NCBI GenBank assembly: GCA_013407085.1
Contig: JACCGJ010003083.1
Coordinates: 1-64,000 of the forward strand
Length of the DNA: 64,000 nucleotides
Direction: 5' to 3'
Source of the DNA: Atriophallophorus winterbourni
Taxonomy: Eukaryota > Platyhelminthes > Trematoda > Plagiorchiida > Microphallidae
Positions within the stretch are counted from its first letter, which is position 1; each line of letters begins with the position of its first letter. Under the pieces are notes generated by a model. That model saw only the letters and a program-made list of their open reading frames with translations, did no database searches and had not been told where the DNA came from. This document shows, one piece after another, positions 1-11,205 of the stretch. A program made the translations under genes and the position numbers.

Positions 1-1475
1 TTCTTCGTAACTTTGAAATGACTCATTCTGGTTAACATTCTGCTGACCTAGCGAAAGAAATGCTTCTAATCTGCCAGTCTCAGTATGTATCATGTGAGAT
101 TAGTGTGAGTTCAGTTTCACCGAGGATATTACTAGGTCTACTCATACGTGATAGCAGCAGGAAATGAATTGCGAAAGTCTGTGACTGATTGCCTGCAAAT
201 GTGGATTATGTATCCGCGTCCAATGTTCATAAAAAGTCTATTTCTTGTATAAAAATAATATCACACAGTATGTTGGCATTTATACGTAATCGTTAGTTGT
301 CAATCTCGGTCATTTGGAAATAGGTTTTGCTGAACGAAGATGCAGCTTAGTGGAATTCCATTTGTAGCTTTACGCACAATGCAAACACTTGCACCTCGAA
401 TGTTTCCATCTAGTTGGACTCAATGCTGATTAATTATCCTAGCTCTAAATTTAGTTACAAATTATCTGTGATTGTTTTGTCAAACACAATGACTGCACCG
501 CATTACAAAGTAAAAAATTTGATTGAAGGAATTTTGTCTTAGTTCAAAATAAATCAGAATTCAGGAGTTTATCATTTTTAATAATCCCTTTTTGAGGACG
601 AGGCAAACCCTGTGTTTTAAACGAAGAATAACAAGATGTTTATATGAATGTTTACTTCGCTTAATAGAACTGTGTTGCAAACCATCCACTAATCATTGCT
701 ATTCTTGTTCGCAAGCTGCGTGAATATCCCATTCAAATATCGTGTTCCGCTTTCTATAGAAAAATGAAGCTTGTGCTTATTTGAATGAAGACTCAACGCC
801 ATCAGGTGTGGCAGTCCAGCACAGGATGTAAATGGGTTTGATTTTGATGCAATCAACTTAGGTCGTTACGTCTCACACCCAGCGACAAGTTCGGCAAATT
901 TGTTTATCAAGCATTGGGGATTGGTATAGAAGAATCCATAAGCGGTTTTGGTAAGTAAATATGATGGTGTCGTGTGATGCCATAATCTTGGAGAGCTGTT
1001 TCGTCAGACAGTATTAGATCGATCGGCTGCATTTGCAATATGTCAGCTTAATCTATCTTCAGCCAACATGAGTAGCTCCTGCTCTTCTCAAGCTTGTAGA
1101 TAAGTCAGTCCTCCGAGTCTCTTTTATGTGAGTGATCCAATGCAATGTTTCCCTTACTAATATCGTCGATGCCAAAAGATTTCGCATCGCTTATAAAAGA
1201 GTCATTTTGCGGAAGTGTCTTCTACTTCATGGTGGATTTTCTAATTTCAGCCGGTACATTTGTGTTCGCATATCTGGATTCAAATCTTTCGCGTAACCTC
1301 TTGCTGGACTTTGAGAATAAAATGCAAATCTGCAATCATGTTCCGTTCGATCACTCGTGTTTTAGTTAACAACAAACAGGCAGTGAATGTGGAAATGATT
1401 GGCTCAAAGCGCAAGCACTGTAAATGCTGAAATATGCGGCAGCAATTCATGGACCTTACTGGTTAAATAACCAGT
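1..1475. other. AT-rich stretch, no gene seen
   Basis: No convincing coding sequence is visible. Bases about 1030-1115 (minus strand) match a dispersed repeat that also occurs at 7755-7865 (plus) and 20960-21130 (minus). The segment near 150-185 has a weak resemblance to the satellite hammerhead core. A 39-base exon-like segment at 912-950 is listed among the rejected items. Confidence 0.5.
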
Positions 1476-1499
1476 TATTCGAGGCTCACAATCCTTGGA

Positions 1500-1720
1500 A
1501 TCATACAACACTTTCTCACTGTTTTCCGCCATCGAAGGCACACAGTAGGATCAGGTTTAGCGAGCATACTACAATAATGACCCCAAGAATGTTGGAGAAG
1601 AGGCAGGTTGACTGGAAGATATATTGCGGTAGCCAAAATATGTACAGAGCGATCACGATGCACGCACCAACGAAACGGAAGTTATTCATTGTCAAGGTCC
1701 ATGTTTTGATAAGGAAAAAC
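1500..1720 (-). repeat. diverged satellite monomer (family 2)
   Basis: Read on the minus strand, this contains the 'GCTCRCTRAACCTRATCCTACTG' type landmark (in diverged form) followed by a GGCGGAAAACAG segment, as in the tandem array at 47990-49290. A 40-base piece around 1567-1620 (ACCCCAAGAATGTTGGA...) recurs near 4800-4850, so this is part of a dispersed repeat. Confidence 0.5.
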
Positions 1721-1740
1721 AAGCGGTGTTACACAGCCCC

Positions 1741-2120
1741 CCTCCAAGAAGTCCGGTCAGTGAAGACTTCCGATCGGGAGTTGCCAGCAGCGTGGGGCTT
1801 GTGGGTGTCAGGTTACCCCGGGTAGGGACATAGTCTCTCAGCAACCAGTCACATAGAAGTCAGTCAGGGCGCTCGGTCTGCGCGGGTCAATCTTCGGTGG
1901 TTCGAGAGTAGGATGTACGGTGGACCGATCCGGACTAAGCCAAGTAGCGTCTCACATGTAAGTGAACGTATTGCCGAGCCGCCTCACATGGAGTGAACAG
2001 CTGCTAGCGGGATTTTTCCGTTTGGCGTGGTCTTAGTATGAACCCAATTTGAGCAGAAACAGGCGCATTTGTAGGCTTGACAACAAGAACCAGAAGCTCC
2101 GAAAACACAGTCCCTGCTCA
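1741..2120 (-). mobile_element. GC-rich end of a degraded gypsy element (possible LTR)
   Basis: This stretch is clearly more GC-rich than its surroundings and lies immediately downstream, in the sense of the minus-strand gypsy element, of the pol C-terminal sequence. That is where a 3' LTR would be. The paired 5' LTR was not identified, so calling it an LTR is inference from position and composition. Confidence 0.3.
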
Positions 2121-2179
2121 GAATTTCCTGCGTCCTAAAGAAGGATGGTAAACGGCCGCGCCAGAAGAATCGGTTGCCG

Positions 2180-3320
2180 CGTCAATCTGGGCTGGTAAGG
2201 ACCTTGTGTGACATGACAGGCGTGTTGGAACAATTGTGCTCGTGTTGGTGGTTTGGGCTACCGAGTGAGTTGGAAGCAAGCGTAGGTGGACCAGGAAGGA
2301 TGCGCGATTCGGTGGCATCAGCGGTGGTTGTGCGTACCTGAGGGTAGAAAGAGAAAGAAAAATCCCTTGTGCATGGGTTCGGTGCCACGACCGAGTGATT
2401 AGAATGAGGTACGAAATAATGCACGCGTGTATGCCAAAAGATATGAAAGTAATAACTATTCACAACAAAATCGGCGAATCGAACGGGTTGCCGTTTGGCA
2501 CGTTTGGTTCCTGTAATGGTCGGCTTTGGGTTAGCTGTGGGTACAGGAAGGGTGATGACCATTGTTGCCGGGGTGGGCGTTGGGTCATGTGGGATAACTT
2601 CCTCGTCCATGAAAGCCGGCTTGACTCTGTCGATTGAGAAAGTGTCATGCTTGCCGACACGGTCAATGACGACCGTCTTGGGAGATCGCCCGTGTTAGGC
2701 GGCGTGTGCTCGAGTCTACCGGGAGGATGGCGACAGGCGTCGGCGATCCGGGGGTGGCACGTGCCACGGTTTTCACAGCGGGAGGTGCATGTTTACCTGA
2801 GAAGTAAGAAGAAAGAACACTCTGGTGCATGGGTTTATGGCCATGACCGAGTTATAGTGATGAGGTACGTAGAACATGCACGGGCATATACCAAGTGATA
2901 GTAGGGGTTATCACCGGTGGTGCTGGGGTTGGGTCTGGCGGATTAGCTGAGTCAACTGCATTTTCCATGAACACTGGTTTGACTCTGTCAATCGAGACTG
3001 TGTCGTGTCGACCGTCGCGGTCAACCACAACTGTTTTTTGGGCCCGCCGAATTATCTTAAATGGTTCATCAGAAGGAGGGTGAAGAGGTTACTTCACCAT
3101 GCCGTTTCGGAGAAAGACATACTGGCGATGTGCCAACTCTTCCGGCATGTATGACTGTTTGGCTTGAAGTCGCGGGGATGGTGGGTGGAAACGACTCCTA
3201 CCGTGTCGCAAGCGCGTCACGTTATCTCTTCAGGCAAATGGTGATTGCCTAGCAGGGGAGACATATGAACAGTCACATGAAGTTGGTAACGGGCCAACGA
3301 GGTCAACGTGCCTGTGCAAG
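2180..3320 (-). mobile_element. gypsy pol remnant: integrase fragment and two copies of the pol C-terminus
   Basis: Minus-strand translation shows, in order, an integrase core start reading HVDLVGPLP (about 3300-3270), a post-integrase segment reading ELAHRQYVFLRNG (about 3150-3100), then PSDEPFKI and a DTVSIDRVKP segment (about 3070-2950). A second diverged copy of that last segment, with HDTFSIDRVKPAF, follows at about 2670-2580. Both copies end in the same proline/threonine-rich tail. These are typical Ty3/gypsy pol 3' sequences. The tandem doubling of the pol tail is directly visible because flanking text around 2375-2430 and 2825-2890 also matches. Reverse transcriptase and RNase H are absent. 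The copy is dead. Confidence 0.65.
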
Positions 3321-3329
3321 AAACGCTTA

Positions 3330-4070
3330 TCCGGTTCGACGAAAGCTCTTAAAGGGCTTTTTGTGTGTCAGTGGATTTTCGAGCGTTGACAATTACCGCG
3401 CGCTTCAGCGCTTGTGCGAACGTCTTTAACGGATTTTGGTCCGTCACGTAGACCTGTGGGTTTATCCTTGATGTGGACAAGACGACGTAATTTCTTCGGG
3501 CTGACGACAGTAGTCGTCGTTAGTTGTCAGCCGGATGTGCGATGGGCGCAAGGTTTGATGCAACGTCGCGCATCGTCGACGTATTTCCGATGTATCCAGC
3601 GAACGGGTGACCGAGTGTGACTACTCGAGTGTCGGCGGGATGGGGTGCGAGATCGTGACTTATTGTTGAGTGCGAGGTTTCGAACCTCATTGCGTAAAGC
3701 CGCAACCTCAGCCAGCAGATCCGCATTGCTGACTTCCGTTGGAGTACCTTGTGTGCGTGATCGTCCTGCGGGTACTGTGGAAACATGGGCATCCGGATAG
3801 GGACGGATACATTCAGCGATGTTGTCCGCCATTTCCGAAAGCTCAGATACCGGAGTGCTTTTCGCAGCAACCAAGATGGGTTGCACGCACTGAGGTAAAC
3901 GCTAGAGCAACAGTTCCTTTAATAAGGACTCGTCCATGTGCGATGACTCGAGCAGGTGGCGCATCTCCAATAGTATGGTAGATGGCATTTTGTTGGCAAT
4001 TTCTAAGTTGCCGAACAGCTGTTGTAGCCTAGATCGTTCAGACGGAACCGTGCGAGAAATCACGGCTTGT
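3330..4070 (-). mobile_element. gypsy gag remnant (CsRn1-like CHCC type) with start of protease
   Basis: The minus strand reads through a capsid-like segment (GNLEIANKMPSTILLEMR; AECIRPYPDA), a basic SRSRTPSRR linker, and then a zinc motif in which H, C and C remain (WIHRKY, CIKPC). The first Cys of the expected C-x2-H-x(n)-C-x3-C motif is Arg here. This CHCC arrangement is characteristic of trematode CsRn1-type Ty3/gypsy elements. A following LVHIKDKPTGL segment resembles the protease start. It runs directly into sequence just upstream of the integrase core, so protease, RT and RNase H appear to be deleted. Several stops and frameshifts are present. Confidence 0.65.
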
Positions 4071-4071
4071 T

Positions 4072-4430
4072 TGAAGAAGAAGAAGAAGAAGAAATAAGAA
4101 AAAATTGACTTTATTCGTACACACGAATTTTCAGCTGTTACAATAATTTCACCACAGATTTAAAAAATGATAAACATGTCGAGTTACAATTTTTCGACTG
4201 AACGATTTTCCTTGTCCGTATTAATTGATTGAAATACGATCCAGTTTACTAGCAAAAGTTTTCGGGTCAAACGTTTCACTGCAAGTCCCGGTATCTCGTA
4301 CTTTGTTCTAAAGTGCACGTCCAAATTTGACCTCAGTTGATCCGAAAATATTTGATGCATTTTACCCTTGGAGAAATTAATTGTATGCACTGCCGATTTG
4401 AAGGCCCCCGATACGGTAGCGGTCACCTAT
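4072..4430 (-). repeat. insertion-like segment with (GAA)n end inside gag
   Basis: A (GAA)n run at about 4073-4097 marks one end of a segment of about 350 bases that separates two parts of the same minus-strand gag: N-terminal part at 4430-4562, rest at 4070-3527. The simple-repeat end suggests a nested non-LTR or SINE-like insertion, but no coding or RNA-polymerase-III signature was recognised. Confidence 0.3.
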
Positions 4431-4562
4431 GGGTGCAGTCAGGACTGCGTCGCGTACCTGTAATGACACATCCGCGGGGAGTTCCTGCGTTAAATCTGAA
4501 AACATAGCGTAGTCATCAATGATATTTTTAGAACTAAATTTAGTTTCTAAAAATGAAACCAA
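4430..4562 (-). mobile_element. gypsy gag N-terminal fragment
   Basis: The minus strand reads FLETKFSSKNIIDDYAMFSD, then LTQELPADVSLQVRDAVL. This is a capsid N-terminal segment of the type found in trematode Ty3/gypsy Gag and matches in position and orientation the gag remnant at 3330-4070, from which an inserted segment separates it. Confidence 0.5.
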
Positions 4563-5139
4563 TACTCAGGGTCATGTGAAATAAAGCTGGGTATTGTGAT
4601 GACCGTCGAAACCAAAATAACGCGTTTGGAATCACTCATGATAAACAGGAGCGATTGATGCAAATAAAATGCACGATTAAACGAGGTAAAGAAAGTTACC
4701 TGAAAACTCCGATGTAAAGCGGAAAGATTTTGACGTACCGGAAAAGATACACGAAGAATGCGTGTATGTCGGGCTCACCAATTTGTAGTAGACCAGATTA
4801 CTACTATAATGCCCCAAGAATGTTGGATAAAAGGCAGGTGATTTTAAGAGACGTTTCTTAGTACTGCGTATTTCAAAGTGAATGTTCGAGGTGACTATGA
4901 AAGCGCACCTGGTGTAATGTAAAGAAGTGACCATATAGAATCACGTAACCCGTTGATATCAACGCACTGAAATCTATCGATAAGCTATCCATGAATCCAT
5001 GATATTATTTTAACCAGTTTCTCTCGGTTGGACGATTTATACAGAAGACAAGAAAGACAACGCTTAAAAATAGTGTTAACGAAAAACAGCGAATACTGTA
5101 AAATATTCACAGTAAATGTATACTTGATAAATTGTTGTT

Positions 5140-5525
5140 GGCCACTTTCGGCCTATGTCGACCATGGATGTACATCACTCTGCATGTATTTTCATGTTCT
5201 TCAGCTTTTTGAATGACTAAACAGTCCGATTCGGGATAAACAATCTTTCCCGCAGCGCTGGCAATGATAGTCAGAAATCGGTTGTATTGCATCAGTATCA
5301 CGCCAGTGGCGTGATATGCGTTCAACAGCCAAGAGGCGTATCTGCTCCTACCTAGATTGCAGACGACGCTTTGCACAATACATCCAACGTAAGCGTTCAA
5401 CAGCATGTTCTTCCCAACTCGCCGGGGCAATGCTAAGAGCTTTCATACATCCTTTGCAAACGTCTTTGTACCGCAAGTGCGGTCTGCCCAATGATCGACT
5501 TCCTAATTGCAACTCAACATAAAGT
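5140..5525 (-). mobile_element. non-LTR family A, 3' end copy with (CAA)n tail
   Basis: On the minus strand this gives the end of a reverse transcriptase polyprotein: GRPHLRYKDVCK, then a C-terminal CQRCGKDC zinc finger-like motif with SRIGLFSHS, and then a short CAA-type tail seen as ttgttgttgg on the plus strand. Matching 3' ends occur at 28880-29725, 34250-34625 and 60770-60985, so this is one dispersed non-LTR family. Frames are broken. Confidence 0.65.
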
Positions 5526-5732
5526 AGATCGTTCCATTATGTAGACATCACCAGGCCACCGCAGGCGGCGCCGTGAGCGTTTAGCATAGCATCTACCATG
5601 CTACTTGTTATTAATAATAATCTGAGGCTACCATTGCATTGATTTTAATTGTTCCGCGCACAAGTTGATCCATTATGTGGTGAATAAATAACGTCAGTTA
5701 ACAAGCATGCTATTATCTTCCATGAAGCGATG

Positions 5733-7045
5733 TTACCCCTGCGGTTTTAGAAAATTTGATCCGTATAAAACAGAATACACGATTCGGTTATTGACCATTA
5801 AACATATGCTATTGTTTTCACAAGTGAAATAAGTCTCTTTGTGCTCACAGCATGTGTCGGGCAGATTTTGATCACGAAACTTGAACTTACATTTTAACTC
5901 ACCAAGAAAATGTATATCCCCACCAGAAGCATTCTTGGCGATTCGAGCTGTTGGTTTCTCGATTACAACCCAAGTATGACAGGAAATAATGCTTATATCT
6001 GAGGCACTGTCGATTAACAATCTCACTGGATGGTCCTCAATCTTGAGACTGATGAATTTGCGCAGACTTTGAAATTGTCACAATTTGTGGCAAAAACAAC
6101 ATTTGAGGTACGCCTGAATCGCGAAGTTTGATTTTGACTACAAAATTTTGTACGTCCGCATTAATGACAAGAAATTTTACGATAAGGACAAAAACGACCA
6201 ATATGACGTTGTCCGCAGTTCCAACAAGCTGAAGGTGGTCTACGTGTTTGATCAAAAGATTTTCTGCTAGGGCTGTGCTTGGATGTTCTTGTGATTCGAT
6301 CAACTGTATCCATGTCATTCGAGGACGATGACTGGATCATTTCTGAATCACGTTTCAAGTTAATCAATCTCAAGTATTTAGCTGTTAGATCGTGTATGGA
6401 TATTTCTGGCGTAAAATGAGGTTTGACCAGCAGACGTGTCCTCAATTCAGCGTCATCGGGTGAGGTCAATCGGGCAACAAATATCAGAGCCTTGAACTGT
6501 GTTGATGTTAGATCGTTCAGTTAAAAACGCTCACATTTCTGATTTACAGGACCGGCATAGGTGACGATATCTTCACTGAAATACTTCAACGGTTTTAGGC
6601 AATTATATCATAAGTTGAATGTGGATGTTTGCTCACCAAAAATCAATATTAACTTGAAAACTGTGTCAGACAAATTAAAGTCTGTTGAATGGTTTGACAA
6701 GATGTAATTACAATACTGACTGTGTTCAGAAGGCACCAAGTTTGTGCATCAAAAGGCGCACCTAAGTTTGCTCATCCAAAGCACCTCCGTCCACAACGAA
6801 TATGTTTTTATACCGATAATACCAAGCACTGAGAGTGGCGCCGTTGTCCGAATCATAATGCAATTCTTGAATGTTATGTGCAATTGAGTCTTTTACTGAT
6901 GAGTGGAGCCAACTTGAATTGCGAATAAGTCAGGTTTTTTTTATCTGATTTGTCAATGATTCGATCATCTGTGTTGTGGCTTGTTGTTGTTGATATATCT
7001 GTTGTTGTTGCTGTTTCAAAAACGCCATCAACATAGGGTCCATAA
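5733..7045 (-). mobile_element. second gypsy element: gag and aspartic protease remnant
   Basis: Reading on the minus strand from about 7042, a Gag start is visible (MDPMLMAFLKQQQQQIYQQQ), glutamine-rich as in trematode Saci-type elements. Further on come a zinc knuckle beginning CWNCGQRHIGRFC (about 6190-6170) and a retroviral-type aspartic protease segment, RLLIDSASDISIIS (about 6025-5985), where the usual D-T-G has become D-S-A. Frameshifts and stops break the frame at about 6900 and between gag and protease. Nothing recognisable as RT follows. The CCHC knuckle separates it from the CHCC-type element at 2.2-4.6 kb. Confidence 0.6.
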
Positions 7046-7264
7046 TTCCCGTCGACAGTTTTCATATCTGTGATGTGCAACTATTGGTCCAGCCGTGGAT
7101 TCGACAAAACACAACCGTAACTGAACTGTTGTATTGACCGAATGAATGAATGAATATCACAATGTTTGTACAATGAACAATAATCACAATATGTACTTAC
7201 GACCGATCGATCGATAGTTCGTTCACTGTCTATAAAACAAGTGGATTTAATGCCTACCTTCGTC

Positions 7265-7420
7265 TACCAGTTTTCCACAATGTGTGGATCGGCCATACAA
7301 ATGTCGGCTGTGCCAACTGTTTTCTATGCTCACTGAACCCAATCCGACTGTGTGCACTTGATGACGTTAAACAGCCAGAAATTGGTTGTGGTGTACAAGT
7401 GCAGTGACCGTTAGCTTTGA
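7265..7420 (+). repeat. single satellite monomer (family 2)
   Basis: The text 'gctcactgaacccaatccg' is followed by a TTGATGACGTTAAACAGCC segment and then AGAAATTGGTTGTGG. This matches monomers of the array at 47990-49290 and keeps a hammerhead-like order of elements (core, short hairpin, GAAA, return strand). Confidence 0.55.
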
Positions 7421-7754
7421 AAAACGGGTTAACCAGCCAGGAAAATATATTTATTTCTACCCTACGTATTGTCAATTGCTGTAATTGCGCTTTAAGCAAG
7501 ATTTCAGATGTTTTGCAGATTAGCATTTTATTCTAAGTGTCCAGCGGGAGATACTGTGGAAGATTTAAGTTCAGATATGTAAAAAATGTACTGGCTGAAA
7601 TCAGGAAATCTACCATGGGGCAGACTGCACTTGCTGTAAAATCGACTCCATTATAAATGTTACGAAAGCCTTCAGCATCGACAATATATGTTAGGAAGAA
7701 CTTGCATTGGATGGTTTACTTAGAACAGACACCGTGTAATATGTTATCTACGAG

Positions 7755-7865
7755 CAGAGGGAAAGCAGGAACTACTCATCGTAGCTAAAGTTAGATTACG
7801 CTGACATTGTTCAAATGCAGTGCATCTATCGAATTCTATCAGACGAAACAGCTGACTCGAATCTC
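7755..7865 (+). repeat. dispersed repeat C
   Basis: About 110 bases (landmarks GCAGGAACTACTCAT and GACGAAACAGCT) match 1030-1115 on the opposite strand and, more distantly, 20960-21130. No function was recognised. A non-LTR RT remnant is possible. Confidence 0.4.
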
Positions 7866-7869
7866 GATC

Positions 7870-8776
7870 CGTTCAGCGACAATGCAACTACATTTGTGAT
7901 GAACGGAGCTGAAAAATCCCCATGAGCATAGTTAATTAATCCAACCCTGTTCATATTCTGTTACAAGCTGCTGTGCGCACCATCGGGTGATTTGTATGAA
8001 CATTTTATGACCGAATGAGTGGTGTCATAAGAGTATAATGGTGACGTATTTTTGCCTATCTAAACGGTCTTTATTTATTTAGATACTGCAAACTACATCA
8101 GTGACCATATAAATCCTCTGATTTCGGAAGTGATAGAGCGCATAGCGACGAAGCAAATAATCCATCACGCAAGGTCGTACAACATACTGCTTAAAGTGCA
8201 GCCTGGTATTCATAAATCTCTCTCATGCTTAACAAACTTGTTGACGGCGCTGAATGACTAAGGTTACTTTCTCTGACCGGTAGTTACTGCTGTTTAAATC
8301 AACGGTCTTTCACAGATGATCCCATGCAAGATGGTTCTGTTTGACAACGAAAAGCAATAAAAATCTATTACTTAATTTTTTGCTGGAAATTGATTTAGAT
8401 AACTCCATGCATGGTTAGTGAAGAATAAGCTAACATTAATTTTCCAAAATATGCCAAGTGCTGCAAATTCGTTAGCCATCGCAATGCATGAATCAATTTA
8501 GGAAGAATAATTCGAGCTGAGCCGATTTGAAAAGGGATATCGGTATCTGGCAATGCAGCACCGAATTTACAGCATGCATTACGAGGTCAATTATAAGAGT
8601 GAATCCGGGCTGCTATGTATTGTTTAACGGATTTCCGTAACATTTTTGCCTAAAAATTTACACACAACAATGGAACAGTCATCACAATTTTGGAGTTTCT
8701 TGTTTAAAAAGAATATAATACTACGGATTGATCGAAACGCAGTTATCCTTTCCTATTAGGAAATTGATAAGGAACG
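7870..8776. other. no gene seen
   Basis: AT-rich sequence without a supportable ORF, RNA gene or repeat structure. Confidence 0.5.
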
Positions 8777-8887
8777 ATGAAGTTTGAATTGGTGGCATTG
8801 TTTTTCTTTAATATCTTAATCGCCTCCAGTGCTGTCCAATATTCAACACAAAATTCACCCTCGAGGATACTATTTGGTGTTCTTTAA
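8777..8887 (+). CDS. possible signal-peptide exon
   Basis: An ATG opens a 36-codon frame beginning MKFELVALFFFNILIASSA, a textbook secretory signal with a basic N-end, a hydrophobic core and an A-x-A-like cut site. It stops at 8885-8887. An AT-rich TATA-like sequence (AATATAATA) lies about 65 bases upstream. Possible phase-1 donors are at 8828 (TCCA|GTGCTG) and 8873 (TTTG|GTGTTC), both weak. No compatible next exon was found before the CR1 remnants. It may be the orphaned first exon of a MEG-type gene, or a chance hydrophobic frame in AT-rich DNA. Confidence 0.25.
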   Translation: MKFELVALFFFNILIASSAVQYSTQNSPSRILFGVL

Positions 8888-9204
8888 CGCCGATAACGAT
8901 TTAAGTTTGTATGATTGGTGTAGTCTACCGGTCTCCGTCATCGATGGAATCGTACAACGAAAGGTTAATCCAGGTACTTCAGCACTTGGCTCGCACTCAG
9001 CAAGCAGCAATAGTTGTTATCTGTTCTTAACCTGTCTACCATTTATCTCAGTGACGTTCACTCCCCACAAACGCTAGAAAACTGATTCATAAAGGTACTA
9101 GATTCAGTCCCTTTATACAACCATGTTCACGAATGCACTCGGTGAAGAGGTTCTAACCGTGGATGTTAACTTCAAAAACTGTGATCCGCGATATACAAGC
9201 AGGC

Positions 9205-10025
9205 AATCAGCGTCATTATAAATTCCCCATTCTCGTATTCGCTTTAATCGATATTTTCATTCTCTCCGTGTCTGTTTCTAGAGCTTCACGCCTGGTCATT
9301 GAAGAACAAACTGCCGTTGAACTTCAACAAATACATACTCATTATAATGGATAATAGATTAGAGTTTACATCCTATATTGGCTTACATGAATTGAAAATT
9401 GCACTGAAGAAAAATATCTGGTTCTCTGGATATTCTCCAAATTAAAAACCTAAATTTGAATAAACACTGCTTTTACAAAGGCAACACATGTGTTCAATCT
9501 ACACAAATGGCTATCTAGGAAATTTTCAACAAGATATTCCTGAGAAACTTAAATACATACTTGAGATCAGTCATGGAATACGGTTAGTAGTCATGGTCTC
9601 CGTGGCGCAAGAAGGAAATAAAACTTATGCAGCGATTCTATCACCGTTTAACAAAACTAGTTCTCAGCCACGGAAGCATGTCTTATAATGAAAGAATAGC
9701 TCAACTGAATCTCTTCGACTTCCCATATCGACAAATTAGAGGAGATTTATCTTACTTTACAAAATATTCCATATTCAACACCATCCCTCAAATGATATAT
9801 TCAAGTGAAGTAATACGAGAAATTATAGGACGCATGAATATATGCTGGTTGTACCTCATTCCCGCCTATGCCGTAGAAGGTATTATTATTCTGTTGAAGT
9901 CTGTATTACTTGTAACAGTTTACCTTATATCGTGGCTCACTACACTATCTTGCATGATTTTCAAAAGAAATTAGACGGAATTTTATTGCATTATTCATTT
10001 CCCGAACACGTATATACTGCTTAAT
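9205..10025 (+). mobile_element. decayed CR1-like RT C-termini (two overlapping remnants)
   Basis: Plus-strand translation gives IPHSRIRFNRYFHSLRVCF at about 9216-9275. A second copy at 9700-10024 gives RQIRGDLSYFTKYSIFN and then RRYYYSVEVCITCNSLP. These match the C-terminus of the CR1-like ORF at 15696-18596 (RRLRADLLLTFKILNS; RRYFYSVRICFAWNSLP). Stops and shifts are frequent, so both are old 5'-truncated copies. Confidence 0.6.
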
Positions 10026-10603
10026 CTACTTCCCAATATTGTTTATACACTTAAATTTCAATTTTTACAATCCTTAGGTTGTTGTTAAGCTTGTTGCTTT
10101 TTTAGATCATTAAGAACCTTAAATTACCTTGAATTAATTTGAAATGTTGATTTTGCGGGTCCAAGCCTTTGGAAATTTTTTCAACTTTGAGAATTTTCAT
10201 ACCACTGTGGGTTATAGTTTTGCTACACATGAAATGAAGTTATGCACGGTAAAAATTGAACGTCACAATTCGCGAATAGGGTCTTAGTTAGAAACATTGT
10301 GCAATTTTATGACGGACTGCACGATGTTTTGCGTTATTCACATCGAGGAGGTAGACAACAAAATACTCGGATGATCCGGTCATGATTGTACTTGAAAATC
10401 TGGATTGCGGCTATTTGATTGTTTAGAGTAATTGGGAATAAATGTGTTGCGAGTTTTAAAAGGGAAAATTAAATGCGACTGCCTCCCGCGGTGTCGGCGG
10501 ATGACAGTTCCAGCTATAGCAGAAGGTCCCACCGATCTCTTGGGATAGCGTTCGTTAACTAGAAAAAAGAGAAGAATACCTTTTTGTTCGTAATATAATG
10601 CAG

Positions 10604-10646
10604 AAAAAAGAAGCTCGGAATAAGCTCAAGCGCAAGATTCTATCTG
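10604..10646 (+). CDS. possible 43-base exon
   Basis: The segment lies between ATAATGCAG and a strong donor, CTG|GTAAGG. In phase 0 it encodes KKEARNKLKRKILS, and phase 2 is also open. Its length is not a multiple of three, and it does not join without a stop to the next candidate exon (10834-10883) in the phase that gives the lysine-rich reading. It could be a coding or untranslated exon of an unrecognised gene. Confidence 0.2.
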
Positions 10647-10833
10647 GTAAGGATTTGTGGTTGCTGCAACGTGTTGTATTGTTGGTGAATGTTCATCCTT
10701 TGGCCACCATCCATATTGGCTAAGCAATTTTAAGTAAAACCACGTAACATTGGTTTCTATTTATTGGCTTATGTTGCCCGAATCCATTTCAATATTCTCA
10801 AGTTTGTTTTTTTATCTTGGTGTGAAATTCCAG

Positions 10834-10883
10834 AAAGGAATTACATACTTCTATCGAGTGCAATTCAAACGTGTTTGTGAGGC
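10834..10883 (+). CDS. possible 50-base exon
   Basis: Acceptor GAAATTCCAG and donor GGC|GTAAGA flank a 50-base segment open in phase 0 (KGITYFYRVQFKRVCEA) and in phase 2 (KELHTSIECNSNVFVR). It lies 320 bases upstream of the small secreted-peptide gene and could be an upstream exon of an alternative transcript. Support is limited to splice-site form. Confidence 0.2.
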
Positions 10884-11049
10884 GTAAGAAGTGACTTTTC
10901 GAATTCCATTCATTATTCTACATGGTCAAATCCGGTTACTCTTCTATAAATTCTTCAACCGAATAGAGCTGGACATATCGTCTTATGTTAGCTGCTTATT
11001 CGCACACATTGTCCGAAACACACCATTAGCTTACTATATGTCTTTCTAC

Positions 11050-11140
11050 TGATTGGCTACAATCGTGTTTATCGATAACAGTTCACCAATCTGCAAATGC
11101 TGAGCAATAACATTCTCTCATTCTCTGTGCAATGTATAAA
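11050..11140 (+). promoter_or_regulatory. promoter of the 11206 gene: inverted CCAAT, CGATAA, TATA
   Basis: GATTGGCTAC (inverted CCAAT) at about 11050, CGATAACAGTTCAC at about 11073 and the TATA box GTATAAATA at about 11131 precede the ATG at 11206. The same order with close spelling (ATTGGCT, CGATAAACAGTCAC, ATATATAA) stands upstream of the gene at 58145. A CCAAT sequence also precedes the minus-strand gene at 19809. Confidence 0.45.
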
Positions 11141-11205
11141 TACCATGTTTCTTCTTCTTCTTCTTCTGGATAGACCTGAGAGAGTTGAGCATTTGTTTGT
11201 CGAAA

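Noticed and set aside
912..950. 39-base phase 1-1 exon-like segment with a perfect donor (GTAAGT), coding LGIGIEESISGF
   Set aside because: The acceptor side lacks a pyrimidine tract, no linked exon was found, and dispersed repeat C adjoins it on the opposite strand.
9034..9080. Strong acceptor TCTACCATTTATCTCAG
   Set aside because: All three following frames hit stops within a few codons and no good donor follows.
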